Shown here: piece by piece, positions 34,772 through 46,300 of the stretch
Position numbering within the stretch: the stretch's first letter is position 1
Layout: every line of letters begins with the position of its first letter
Source of the DNA: Laburnicola sp. R22_1
Taxonomy: Eukaryota > Ascomycota > Dothideomycetes > Pleosporales > Didymosphaeriaceae
Direction of reading: 5' to 3'
NCBI GenBank assembly: GCA_014281115.1
Contig: JACONQ010000007.1
Location: 434,001-498,000, forward strand
DNA: 64,000 nt
Made by a program: the position numbers and the translations under genes
The notes under the pieces: generated by a model
Databases searched by the model: none
Seen by the model: only the letters and a program-made list of their open reading frames with translations
What the model was told of the DNA's origin: nothing

Positions 34772-35990
34772 ATGACGGACGAACTTTCGAAACTCGAACA
34801 TTGTGTTACTCAGTATGAGATCTTTCTGTGAATCTCTAACAATCTGTCCGCAGTAGACGTATGCCACCTCGCGCGGGCTTCGAAGACGACGTGAACCGAA
34901 AAATACCAGGGCAAGGACATTTGGAAGGTGCTGATGACGGAGAAGCCGTTCGATGCTTTGGGATCCGCCGCTGGACTACCATGACGCGGTTCAAAACCGG
35001 GAAGGTCTCAAAGACAAACATTTGAGCACGTATATTGATGTGTACACTCCCGGTCACAAGCATCGCGGTCAGGACTTGCAGGAGATGGCTGTAGTTGAAG
35101 TGGGAATATATTATGGTCTACAGCGCAAAATTCTACGACGGCGAGATCCCTAGACAATCTCATGGACATTCGCTGCATGCAATGCAGTGGATACGCGTTC
35201 CTGACTTCAGCGTTGTCAACGTACCGTAGCGAATCTACGGCCCGTAGTTGCATAGGCCAAATACTGCACCGTGGAGCCGTGCAAGGGCCAATATGTATAC
35301 TGTGCCCTATTCGGCTACATGTAGCCGCTACGGGCCGTAGATTCGCTACGGTACGTTGACAACGCTGCCTGACTTGGTTCTGGTCACAAAGCGGAATGCC
35401 TTGCGCACAGGTTCGTAGCCCTCACCACGTACAGGTGCAGGATCCGACTTCGAGGACCACCCTGTACATGTCAGCAAGGTGGAGCTGGGACGACGTCGCT
35501 TACCGTAGCGTATCGGTGCCACGACGGTTCGCTGATCGCAAGTTGCTCATCCTCCGCTGACTGCCCGTCGTACTGGTTTTTGAACTCAACACATCGACAA
35601 GTCAATGTGGAGTTCAGCACACATCCTCGCCAGAATCAAAGGTACCGCTACCAATCTAGCACAGGTATGGGGCCGTGCACCTCCAGACCTATCCGGCTTG
35701 CGGGAGAATACCCATCCACCGACACCAACGCAGAACATTGCCATCGACTTCACCCGGTTCCAACACTGTGCCCATTGACCTGGCTCAGGGAGTTGATATT
35801 CGACTCGTCCCCACATTCAGAAGCCACCAACTAGCCTCTGGGCTATGACCCTCTGGTTGTCGATTTTGATCTGCTGCACATCCCCATCGGAGACCTCATA
35901 GAAGCACTTAAGACGGTGTGGGTCCAGATCCCTAGGATTCTCCGAAGGGGCACCGCCGTGTTGAAAGGCGGGCGAGAAATGTAAGAGTAT
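34772..35990 (+). pseudogene. Decayed uncharacterised gene carrying a MITE
   Basis: A possible first exon (MTDELSKLEHCVT, 34772-34812) is followed by a 41-bp intron and a second exon that soon runs out of frame. Protein-like stretches then appear in different frames: LDYHDAVQNREGLKDKHLST at about 34970-35153, APPDLSGLRENTHPPTPTQN at about 35680-35775, and PIDLAQGVDIRLVPTF followed after a shift by YDPLVVDFDLLHIPIGDLIE at about 35770-35990. At least two frame changes and a MITE (35208-35367) interrupt it. I could not assign a family. Confidence 0.35.
35208..35367. mobile_element. hAT-type MITE (160 bp) with perfect 40-bp terminal inverted repeats
   Basis: The two ends are exact inverted copies over 40 bp (left tip CAGCGTTGTCAACGTACCGT), separated by about 80 bp that is itself partly palindromic. 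The 8-bp duplication CCTGACTT flanks it at 35200-35207 and 35368-35375. Perfect repeats and no TpA excess suggest a recent insertion not yet touched by RIP. The tip resembles that of the element at 37032. Confidence 0.9.
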
Positions 35991-36249
35991 CCGAAAGTTG
36001 AATGTCGGAGACGAAGAAGTTCTGAGGAGTGGAGGAGAAGGGCGTGGCAGGTTTGTTTATACGGCGTGCCCAGCGGCCAAGGCGCTAACCTCGCGTGGCC
36101 TAAGCCTTTCACCCTTCTCGACTTGGCTCGCGCTCCCGGTAGTCGAGCGCAATTTCTTGGCAAACACAAACCCTTCGAAAAGCCAGGTACATCTGTTTAC
36201 GCCGTTCTCAACCACTTTTCCACGAAGTTGACCGCACAGAGGAAGTACA

Positions 36250-38523
36250 ATGCCGAAGACCAAGAGGCAAAAGGACGCCAGGCGAAAAGAAAGAGCTGGC
36301 CCCAGCAAGAACAAAACTCTGCATTTGTGCGATCCACGCAACATCTGGGCTGTCACCTCAGATTCAGCTGAGCATGGTGAAGGGGCGAGCATCTCCAAGC
36401 AGACACATCTCACAAAGTATGCCGCGGAGCACTATATCCCAACTTGGAAACGAATACGGGCGAACAAGCCGAATATCGAGAGCGGTGAGCTCAATCGACT
36501 AAATGATCTTCCCGCAGAGCTCCGCCTCATGATCGTCGAATATGTAAGTCACCTACGTTAACATTCATAAGGTCTATAATGCTAAGCTTCACTAGTGCAA
36601 CCCCAAAGACGTCGCGACTCTCCGATTGGTAAACAAGGCATGGCGGGACCGCACGGATAAGCAAGTATGCCACGTGCAGCACTTCAACCTTACAACGGTG
36701 GACGATTTTGAACTCTACCTGCCCGCTTATCGACGATTGAAGCTGCAGACCATGACGGAAGAAATTACCTTTCGCAACAACACGACGCAGAAGTCGCAAG
36801 ACCTATCGGTCAAAATATTAAAACTAGCAAACCCCGAGAAGCTCCGCCGAGTGACCTTTTTGGGCAATCCGGCCTTCAATTACGACTCTTTTCGAGAAAT
36901 CATGGCTGAGATCCCTGTAATGCCGAATCTCGTCGAGCTGCATCTTCCATCCGTTGGAGGTCCGCTATTCGTCACTGCAACCGGCACCGTAACATCTACA
37001 CCCTTGTTAGCTCCAACGCCCGTCTCACGAGCAGCGTAGTCAACGTAGCGTAGTAAGGTACAGTTAACCCTTATTGCTCTACGCTACAGCTTATATAGGC
37101 GCTACGTACATATAGGAGCTGCTAGAAATACTAAATTACACCTTATAACTATAGTATAGCTTAAAAAGCTCTCTATAAGCTGTAGGTGCTAAGCTCTTTC
37201 CTAATTAGGTAATTAGTAATTATTATTTAGTGTTAAGGTTATTAAAAAGTTATCTTTTTAGGAAATTAACTACAATCTAAGCTTGTACTATACTAAAAAG
37301 GGCAAAAAAAAGGCTAAAAACAGCCTCTTAAAATACTAAAAGGTTATATTAAAATTTTATAAAAAGGCTCCTATAGAGCTATAACTACGCTGTAGAGCTG
37401 TATAAACTATAGCTACGCTATAGCCTAGGAGGCAGCTACGTACGTCTAGTGTATGGGACGTACTATAGGACGTAGTACTACGCGTAGTACGGTACGTTGA
37501 CTTTGCTGCTCACGAGTTAGACTTACGGTCCTCAAGGCGAGCTTGACATCGATAAAGATGGATCATGCGGGCAGAACCCGCGAACGCAGGTGCACAATCA
37601 CTGGAGACGAACAATGCGGAACCCCAATCGACTGGATGAAAGAGCTGGTATTGGCTTCGGAACCAAACTCCAAGGGTTTCACAGGACCCACCGAGCTAGA
37701 GTTGAGTGGGAATGATCATATAGGAGCAAGACAGTTACGTGCGTTTGCTCTATCGCTCGACTACGACGAGATACACCAGGCTAGGGTGTTAACGAAGCTA
37801 CATCTGGTGAAGACAAACGTCACGACAACCATGGGACTAGAATTCCTATACGCACCGTCCCTCAAGTCGTTGATCATTCGCGATTGTGATGACGTAGTCG
37901 CACTTTTCAAATATTTTGCCGTACGCGCTGCGAATTTCACCCTCCGAATCACAGAAATCCGCGTCTCGGCCCAATGGAATCATCGCCGAGTGCAGCAGCA
38001 CCTCTTCGAGCTAAGGGACTTGATCAGCCATCTAAGAACAATCCAGCATCTCCACATTCATCTTGCCTATTTCGGCATCATCCAACCCTGGGATATGCTG
38101 ACGGAAACCGGTCCGGCCCTCCAAGTCCTCGAGCTCAGGATAGGTCGCTCCCTTCGGGGTGCAGAGTACCGCGACATCTTTCGACTGTGCGGCCGCATTG
38201 AGATGTTAACTCTCGACGAGTTCAGGTTAGAGAACACGATTGCTACAGGCGTTCCCGATACCGAGTTCCATAAGGCGATTGTCAGAGGCTTGGCCAGTTA
38301 CACTCGCCTGGAGCACCTCAAGAAGCTACGCCGGCTACATTTCTGCTGTAGACTCCCGCCCAAGTTCAAGGCAGGACCTGGAAAGCAGAGCGTCGACAGT
38401 AAGGCCAACATCGTATTGGAAATAATTGACTGGAGCTTTGAATCCAGTGTATTTGAGAACGAAGAGGCAAACATTTCCTTTTACAGTCCCTTTGGTAGGA
38501 TGCCATGGGATACAGTTCAATGA
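36250..38523 (+). pseudogene. F-box protein gene interrupted by a hAT-type MITE
   Basis: Exon 1 36250-36543; 52-bp intron (GTAAGT donor, CACTAG acceptor); exon 2 from 36596. The F-box spans the intron (LNDLPAELRLMIVEY, then CNPKDVATLRLVNKAWRD) near residues 82-118, followed by a long leucine-rich region with LRR-like strands (LRRVTFLGNP, LVELHLPSVG, LEHLKKLRRLHFCC). At 37031 a 477-bp MITE is inserted. Resuming at 37517 restores the frame exactly to the stop at 38523, giving 578 codons. F-box proteins act as SCF ubiquitin-ligase adaptors; the substrate is unknown. In the current allele translation stops at 37039, a few codons into the MITE, losing roughly the C-terminal 60 percent. Confidence 0.75.
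37032..37508. mobile_element. hAT-type MITE (477 bp) with 8-bp duplication CTCACGAG
   Basis: Tips CAGCGTAGTCAACGTAGCGT and its imperfect inverted copy at the right end (ACGGTACGTTGACTTTGCTG). CTCACGAG flanks it at 37024-37031 and 37509-37516. The interior is strongly TpA-rich, consistent with RIP, and has no open frame. It belongs with the 35208 element by its tip sequence. Confidence 0.85.
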
Positions 38524-39049
38524 GATGGACCATGAATGAAATGCATAGGAAAACCGTTACTAAAACGTGCACTTTCGGTTTCCTGCAATTCTAGTGATGA
38601 TCCTCAGTGCATCCTCGCCGTAGCTCTCATATCAATTATCCTGAAATGCTTTTACTTTGCCGTATTGCACTATATTACCTCATCTGGTACAAATTTCCCT
38701 CCTCTCGATAGTCCAGGCAAGGCAATACTGGGCGAGCTTTGTGGGAGACATACTCACCATGTTTACGTTCTTTAGGACTATGCATTACTGGTCAAGCGCT
38801 AGATCATGTATCGCGACTTCGCCTCAAACATCCACATATGTCAGAGCCACCAACGCCTGTCTACCAAACCTTAACCATTAACGCAGTGATAAAATTTAAC
38901 ATCACTCAATGCATATCCTAAAAGAAACCTCCAGCCCACAATTTAGCCCATCCACCAACCATCCACCCCCCTATCACCAATAGCACATGCACAAACCAAC
39001 CCCTCTCACAAATCCCCCACCTCACCCCACAGCCCAAAAAAATAACACT
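38524..39049. other. Intergenic, no gene recognised
   Basis: Spacer between the F-box gene and the tRNA gene. It becomes very C-rich toward the tRNA (about 38930-39050), and the other side of the tRNA is G-rich. No coding frame of interest. Confidence 0.4.
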
Positions 39050-39190
39050 CTCCCCCGCGTGGGCTCGAACATGCATCTAATCAGCAACTACTCCACCAGT
39101 ATTCGCAGAGCTGAACCTACCACGAAGCTCCTGATCGCTCTGTCCATAGACGTAACAGTCAGACGCGCTAGCCAATTGCGCCACGGAGGA
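39050..39190 (-). tRNA. tRNA-Asn (GTT) with canonical intron and an extra 50-bp insertion in the T arm
   Basis: Read on the minus strand: acceptor TCCTCCG, D arm GCGC/GCGC, anticodon stem TCTGA/TCAGG with loop CTGTTA-A and anticodon GTT. A 17-bp intron (39152-39136) sits after position 37, the standard place. The variable loop AGCTT and 5' T-stem CGTGG follow. Then 50 bp (39119-39070) intervene before the T-loop TTCGAGC, 3' T-stem CCACG and acceptor CGGGGGA plus discriminator G. Without both inserts the RNA is 74 nt with every stem paired. The 50-bp insert splits the Pol III B box, so expression is uncertain: it may be a broken gene or an unusual second intron. Confidence 0.8.
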
Positions 39191-39562
39191 TGATTGATGC
39201 TGTGGTTTGGGCTTTCGCGGTCCTGGTTTACGTATGAGGGCTCTGGGAGAGGGGGAAGACGCTGGGTTTGCGGAACGAACCCCGCTCGCACGATGGTGGC
39301 GTGGGATTTTTTGGTGGTGGGCTAATTTGTTTTGGGATCGTGTGAGTGGTGCGTTTAGAGTAATGGCATAGGTGGTCTTTTTATTTAGATTGGTAAGGGG
39401 GGAATTCGCCTGTGATACTATAGGGGAATGTACACGAGAAAATCAGCGCTCCATTGAAAATCTATCATTGGAATGGTAGAACGAATCTAATTTGAAAGAT
39501 AAGGAAGTTATATACATGAAATCTACGCATGTACTAAAACGCTCGTATCCACGCGTGCACAC

Positions 39563-41113
39563 CTAAAAAGCTGGATTGGCATTTCTCAACAGCTGAACAA
39601 AATATTCCTGGAACCAGGTTCCAGCCTCCGGAGCAGGCTTCAGCGCATCCGCATATCCGCAGTGTGCATCGTATCTTGGTGAGCTCGTGTTGGATGTACC
39701 ATCGCACTCGCCACCAGGCTTGATCCAGACGAAGGCGTCTAGGAGAGGGTCGTTGGTGGATGTGCTGGGGCGGATACCGAAGCCGGTGCCGATAACGTTG
39801 CACCAATTGCCCCAGGCTTGCTGTTTGGTGGGCTGGACTCCATTGCGGCCTGCCAAAGGTTAGCAATAGTTGTGTGGGATGGAAGGAGCATGGGAGGAGA
39901 AGAAAAGATGTGAAACTCACCAGTATCGGTAATGAAGTGCGCGGGGAAGCCGTTCGCCCTGAGAAGGGGGGCGAAGGCGTTGATGTATCTCTTTTCGTCG
40001 CAGGTGGGGTTTCCTTGAGTGTACGACGGGCATGTCGAAGTGGTCCAGGCGTTGTAGTTGGCCACGTTGGTCGCTACACCTCGAACCGCGGCGGGAGACC
40101 CTGCATCCTTATACAGCTGTCCGAAGAGCTGCGCAGCAGGGCTGATGTTTGCGGGCCAGCCTAACCAACCAGCGTGTCCCGCATCAAGGTACATATGTAC
40201 GTTCTTAAAATTAAGAGTCTTGATAGCGTACTGGGTGAGGGTCTTGTAGGCGGAAGCGGCGTTGGCACATTTCGCAACGTTCAGGTTGGTTACGAGGTTG
40301 GCCAAGCTGTCGGGCTCGATAACGAGGACAAATGGGACATCAGAGAAGGCTTTGATTTGAGTAGCGATATCATCAATGTACTGCCTGTAAAGAGCTGCGC
40401 CATTCTTGTCAAGCGAGAGTTCGCCGTTAGAAGCCAGCGCCGCGCAGTCTCGGTCAGGCAAATTGTAGACCACAAGAGGGAGGACTAGGTTTGCACCCGC
40501 GGCATTCTTTGCTCGAACATCTCTTGCAAAGTTGGCAATGGTAGGCACCTTTGCGCGGACATCCCTACGAGATAGATCAGCCTTAGTAAGAACACGAGGC
40601 TGCTTGGGAATCCTTACAGCCAGTAAAACGTGCCAACTTTAGCAACGTTTGTAGCCTTGGCTGCAAGAGCAGCCGAGCCGGATGCAGATAGTGAGGGGGC
40701 AGCCAAGCTCACGATCTCGGAAGAGTAGTAGGGGTTGGCGTAGAAGCTCTTGCCGGCGAGGGGATTTGGGGCGTCGGTGGGTGGGGGTGCCGAAGTGGAC
40801 GTACGAGTGCCAGTGGCAAAAGTAGTACTGGAACTTGCAGTCCCAGGAAGACACTGGTAGTAGTCTACAAATAGTTAGATTGGTCACGTTTGATATCAGG
40901 GTATCTGATGCCATACAGTCATTTATCTTCGAGCAGTACGCTCCAGACACACAGGTTGTAGGTCCTGTCCAAGATATACCTCCGCCTAATGTAGTGTTAA
41001 TGTGTTGTCTGGGTGATGTCGGCGGTGGGCGTCTTACACTGTCCGTAGAGCGGGGACTGTGCCTGAGCGACAGATGCCAAAACGGCAGCTGCGAGGATGC
41101 TGGCGTTCTTCAT
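39563..41113 (-). CDS. Cellobiohydrolase, glycoside hydrolase family 6 with N-terminal CBM1
   Basis: Five exons (41113-41038, 40985-40917, 40864-40618, 40564-39921, 39849-39563) encode 440 aa. Signal peptide MKNASILAAAVLASVAQAQ; fungal cellulose-binding module CBM1 at residues ~20-55 (LYGQCGGISWTGPTTC, then SGAYCSKINDYYQC); a short Ser/Thr/Pro linker (residues ~60-80); then the GH6 catalytic domain with VLVIEPDSLANLVTN, MYLDAGHAGWLGWPAN, FITDTGRNGVQP and PGGECDGTSN. The enzyme releases cellobiose from the non-reducing ends of cellulose chains, outside the cell. Together with the AA2 peroxidase it indicates use of plant biomass. GH6 genes are usually carbon-repressed and cellulose-induced; I could not pin down regulator sites in the 5' region. 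Confidence 0.93.
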
Positions 41114-43363
41114 GGTGGTGTTGAATATCTTGAAGCTAAAAGTTGAATGTTCCAGTTGAGACCACTGAATGATTCATAAATGCTCAAGACTGCCCTCCTT
41201 TTATATGTTGCCTTTTGAACAAGTGAACCTCATCTAAACTCGGAGTATGGCAAATAATTCCGTGTGCTTCAAGCCAACGGAGTAGCATTCAGTACTTCCG
41301 TTGTCAGTAATCGTAAGGTAGGTCCAAGATTCCAAGAAGCCTATGTGCAAGCAGCCTTCCTTGGTGAATGTGGTGCCGCTAACGGAATTATCAGAATCAT
41401 CCCGTCGGGAGACCTTGCACAGTTCATCACTGGCGTCAACTCTATGAGAGACCTCATACATCCAGATCAAGCATCCTACTTACTCGGTCCGTTGGCTTCG
41501 TGCGGGGGGTGCATCTTTGGTGTCGTGCGGTACGTACCTTCCGAAAGCGGATGCACCAACAGGCTTATATCCTAGTCATGGTACCTAGTTGATATGCACA
41601 TATGCCGGCTCTGCATACGCGAGGTATCTGTACGGTCTACCTGGTCTGGCGTGAACATATCGATGGGTGCAAGCATTCTCTCCCACGTGCAGCCTCAAAG
41701 TTCTAGAACACTGCGCAAGCAAGGCTGCTGCTCGTATACTCTTACCGAAAAGCGCGAAGAATTCGAGAGAGAAGACAAAACATCCGAAGAAGAGGTGGAC
41801 GCCACAATTAAATAGATGAAAGTAAATAGGATCGAGTAATGGTCGGCCCGGATTTATATGACCTTGGGGCCATCCGGGCGCTAACAGCAATGTGCCTTAG
41901 CGCGGCGCTTGTGAGCAGTGGCGCATGGCATCCCGTGAACGTCATATCTGGTTAGCAAGAGCTTGTGCTGCGTTGATTCCTAGATGCGCAAAATAAACCA
42001 AGGTTGACTTTACCTAGGCCACATGGATCAAGAGCAAGTGCTATCGGTACTCTGAGACGTCCATCCGTCGAATACGCGACGCTAGAATAGGCCTACAACC
42101 TTGGAAGTCTCCAGAAAAGCAAGACACGTCGTGCCTGAGACTGTACATATGTATTCATCATTTTTCTTTGCAGCAGGAAACTATCCTCAGTAGCGGCTTA
42201 AGCCGTGTCTATTCAATTGGGTATCTACTCGGCAGTGTTTAGACCCGCATAAACTTCCTTCGACTGGACAAGAGCATACGTATGCATGGCATCGCATCAT
42301 CTCCAAGTCCTGACAGAATCTACATACAACAGCTTATGCGATATCGTTACTCTTTTAATCTCCCCAGATGCAGAGGCTCCTAAGCGCCTATTATCAACTC
42401 AAGAACTTTATATTTCACATATTCTTAAATCAATTCCAGGGAAGACAATATCATGCCTAGCAATCTACTCAGGCTGTCGAAGCCTCATAAAGACACCCTG
42501 AAAGAATTGTCCATCGTGACCCATCATATCTTACCAGATTCAAGCGAACTTATCCGTCACTCTCACACTTCAAGAAGCTTCAACAGCAAACCACAACACC
42601 AACTATGTAGAAGACTTCAGCACTCACTTGAAAAACCATCTCCCTCTGACCCATCTGAAAACCCGCCTGTTAACCCATTCCACCTCCCTTTATCCCCAAA
42701 CCGTCAAAACACCCCAAGATATGAAAATCACCACCCATCCAAACAACAGCAGCTGCCACACCCCCAACCCGCCCCCACAAAATTTCCCAATCATACCTCT
42801 ATTTAACATCAACCATCCTGTCCCCTTTAGAACCCTCTCCCTGATGCGTATATGTATCCCCAAGAAGCCCAACCGCCCCTCCTATACGTACGTACCTACC
42901 TATCTATCTACCCACACAACAACACACCCATACCTCCCCCATCGCAAAACAGCACAACCAGCCAGCCTACCAAATACCACTTCGCCCCCATCCCGTCCCA
43001 AAGCATAAACAGTGCTTTTCCTCCGTGCAGAAGTCTAGAAGCTGCGGATAAAAACAGCAGAGAAACGTCGCGTAACAACCGTACAGCTGTATCATTTAGT
43101 TTTCAACTCGGCGTTGGAGATTCCAACCTAGTTCGAGTGCCGAGAAAGCGCAGAAAGGAGATGGATAGCACGCTCATATGACAAGATACAATATATGCAA
43201 CCAAGACTCACAAACAGAGACGGAGACACGAGCCAAGCCCGCACAAAACACACTCCAAATATGCAATCTACACTACGTCCGCTCACAAGCTCCTAATCCC
43301 ACGACCCACGAACACCACGCCTTATTATACCAACCACACCATACCAACCCACACCAACCCACC
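41114..43363. other. Long intergenic region, no gene recognised
   Basis: About 2.25 kb. The part next to 41113 is the GH6 promoter. Frames at 41264-41575 and 41890-41585 lack protein-like composition. From about 42550 to 43440 the plus strand becomes strongly C-rich and gives long Pro/His/Thr-rich frames that I read as composition artefacts. TATC and CACA simple runs lie near 42900. Confidence 0.5.
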
Positions 43364-46300
43364 CTACCCCCACGTCCCCCCACCCCCCCTCCCCTGCTTC
43401 TTCTGCGCACTCAACCTCCACTCATCCTCCCCGACAAACTTATTATGCAACGGCGCAATCCTCTCCGCCCTCTTCCTCTTACTCAGCCGATCCTGTGGCG
43501 CAACTCTAAAAAACGTCGGCGCCGCCTCCACCAACCACTTAGGCTCAATCACACTCACACAATGCATATACTCCTTGCTCGTCTCAATCAAACTATGATA
43601 AACCACATGCTCCGCCGGCTTCCCAAAGAGCGCCGACGACGGATGCAGAAACACAGGCGTGCCCTCGACGAGCGTTTTATAGCCTTCCGAGGGATCTTTG
43701 CGCGCCGAGTTGCGAAAGAAGCCGCTGCAGAGGGCTTGCCGGACGACTTGGGTGTTGCGCCCGCACGACGTGATGCGGTGCTTGTGCCGCGCCATGAGGG
43801 TGAGGAGTTGTTGGCGGACGTCCTTGACGCGCTGCATGTTGCGGGGTTGGATGAAGTTCTCGAAGCACCAGGGCGTGCTGAACCCGGCGGCTTTCCAGCC
43901 GTTGTACACGTTGAGCAGGGTGATGTGGTCGCCCGAGGGGTCGTTGAATTTGGCTTTCTTTTGGTCCGCCTGTTGCTGCTTCTCGCGCGGGCGGTGGAAG
44001 ACGGTTTGCACGGCGGAGATCATGGAAACGATGGTGAGGACTTCTTCTGCGCATTGCATCTGGACGGAGCGGATGAGGGCTTTGGAGAGGGGGGGCTCCA
44101 TGGGGAAGTCGGCCATTTGGCGGCCGATGCGCGTGAGGAGGCCTTCTTCGTCGAGAGCACCAAGACAGTAGAGCTCTTCAAGGGCCGTCAACATGGTGTT
44201 GGTCGGCGGGGGGTCCATGAAGTCGAAATGGAGTAGGTCGTTGATACCCATTGCTTTGAGTAGCAGAATGGTGTTGGCCAGATTCTGACGTTGGATTTCG
44301 GGGATGGTAGTCGGTAGCATTTCGTTCTGGAACGCTGCTTCAGTATACAGCCTGAAGCATTTACCAGGACCCGTTCGACCTGCACGTCCACTTCGCTGCC
44401 GCGCCTGAGCCTGTGATATAGGCGTGATCTGAAGCCTGTCCATGCCGAGCTTGCTATCATAACTCGACTGCTTGACGAACCCAGGATCAATGACGTAGTA
44501 GATGCCATCGATGGTCAAACTGGTCTCGGCGATGTTGGTGGCAATGACCACCTTTCGACAGCCTGGCGGAGCAGGGTCGAAAATGCGGCTCGCCGTTTCT
44601 CCAGGCAGTGCCGAGTAGATGGGTAAAATCATAAGCTCCGGTACGTTCGGGCCCAATGCCTTCATCCTCTCACTAAGGATCTCGCAGCTACTGTCGATTT
44701 CTTCTTTGCCTGTAAGGAACAGCAAGATATCGCCTGGTGGTTCCGTCAAATGAATTTGCATCGTTGTGACAAGCGCAGCGTCCAGATAATCAGACTCTGG
44801 CTCACGGGAATACATGATCTCAACTGGATAAGTTCGACCGGGAATGCTGAAGATGGGCGCGTTCATGAAATAGCTGCTGAACTTATCCGCATCCAGAGTA
44901 GCTGACGTGACGATTATCTTCATATCCGGTCTTCTCTTCAACGTCTTCTTGAGCAGCCCAAAAAGCACGTCGGTAGCGATTGTCCTCTCGTGGGCCTCGT
45001 CTAGCATGATGCAGGAATATTTGTGTAACATAGGATCCAGAAGGATCTCTCTTTGCAGGATACCATCAGTCATATACTTGATGCGGGTCTCTGGTGTCGT
45101 CTTGTCTTCGAAACGGATCGTGTAGCCAACTTCGTTACCGAGCTGGCATCCGACTTCCTCGGCGACACGCTTCGCAACGCTCATGGCTGCGACACGACGG
45201 GGCTGTGTGCAGCCTATCATGAGCTCATTTGCGTAACCAGCTTCAGCTAGGTACTGGGTCATTTGCGTGGTCTTTCCGCTTCCCGTGTCACCAACCACAA
45301 TGAGGATCTGGTTGTCCTTGACGGCCTCCAGCAGCTGCGTCCTGAACTTGTAGACTGGCAAGCCTTCCCTCTGATCTTTCATGCTCATGTCGGTACGCTT
45401 GCCAAAAGACGTGTTCTTGGAGCCTTGGGCAATCTTCTTCCACTCGGGCACGGCTTCCGAAGCCTGGTTCGTTCGCGTGTTGCGTAGGTCGCTTGCAAAC
45501 TGTCGCTGTTGGGCCATTGGGTCATTCCACTGGCTGCTGAGGTCCACTTTCTCAGCCTCCTTTGCAGCCTTCTCTTGAGCTTCCTGTTGTCGCAGATCGC
45601 GGCGTTCGCCTGCTAGGCTGACGCTCTGCAAAGCAGCACGGTTCAGCGATCCGTCAGGCGCTTTCACTACACGGATGGGGGACAGTTCAAGCGCTCGCGC
45701 AGTCTGACCCTCCAAGAACTTGGGCTCCTCATTCGTCAGCTCGATGTCGACGTCTTCCTCCTCTTCGAGATCAGCTTCGCCATTGATGTGTGCGTTGTAG
45801 TCCTCGTCGATGTTGGGATAGTCTGACTTGGGAATGACGCCAGACGCTATTAGCTGTTTGATTTCCCATCTTTCAGGAGAAGTCATTCGCTTTCGCATGC
45901 CGTTCATTCGGCTGTTGAAGGTCCCTTCAACCACAGGTACGGCTTCACCAATTCCCAAGTCAGTACCTCCTCCGAGGGCTTGCATATTCGCACCTGACCC
46001 TATACGTGCCGCTGGAGCGAGGTCGCGACCGGTCTGTTGATCCACCTCTTTCATTGATAGAGATATCCTTCCGCCTTCATTCTTGATGACCTTGACCTTG
46101 ACCTCTTGCCACCTCGACAGCAGGTCAGACGGATCATTGACGCGTGCGCCTTCTTGAATTTGCGAAACATGTACCAAGCCGTCGACTTTGCCCCGCACTC
46201 CCTGCAAGTTGACAAAAGCGCCAAAGTGCTTCATACCCGTCACCTTGCCCGTATACACCTTGAACAGCACAGGTGCGTCGTCGAGCTCGGGCGTAGGTGG

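Noticed and set aside
42453..43008. Overlapping C-rich plus-strand frames
   Set aside because: Pro/His/Thr-rich in every frame, as expected from the C-rich tract; no promoter or splice structure.
43178..44236. 352-codon plus-strand frame
   Set aside because: Antisense of the conserved PRP22 C-terminus, with His/Pro/Arg-rich composition from the C-rich tract.
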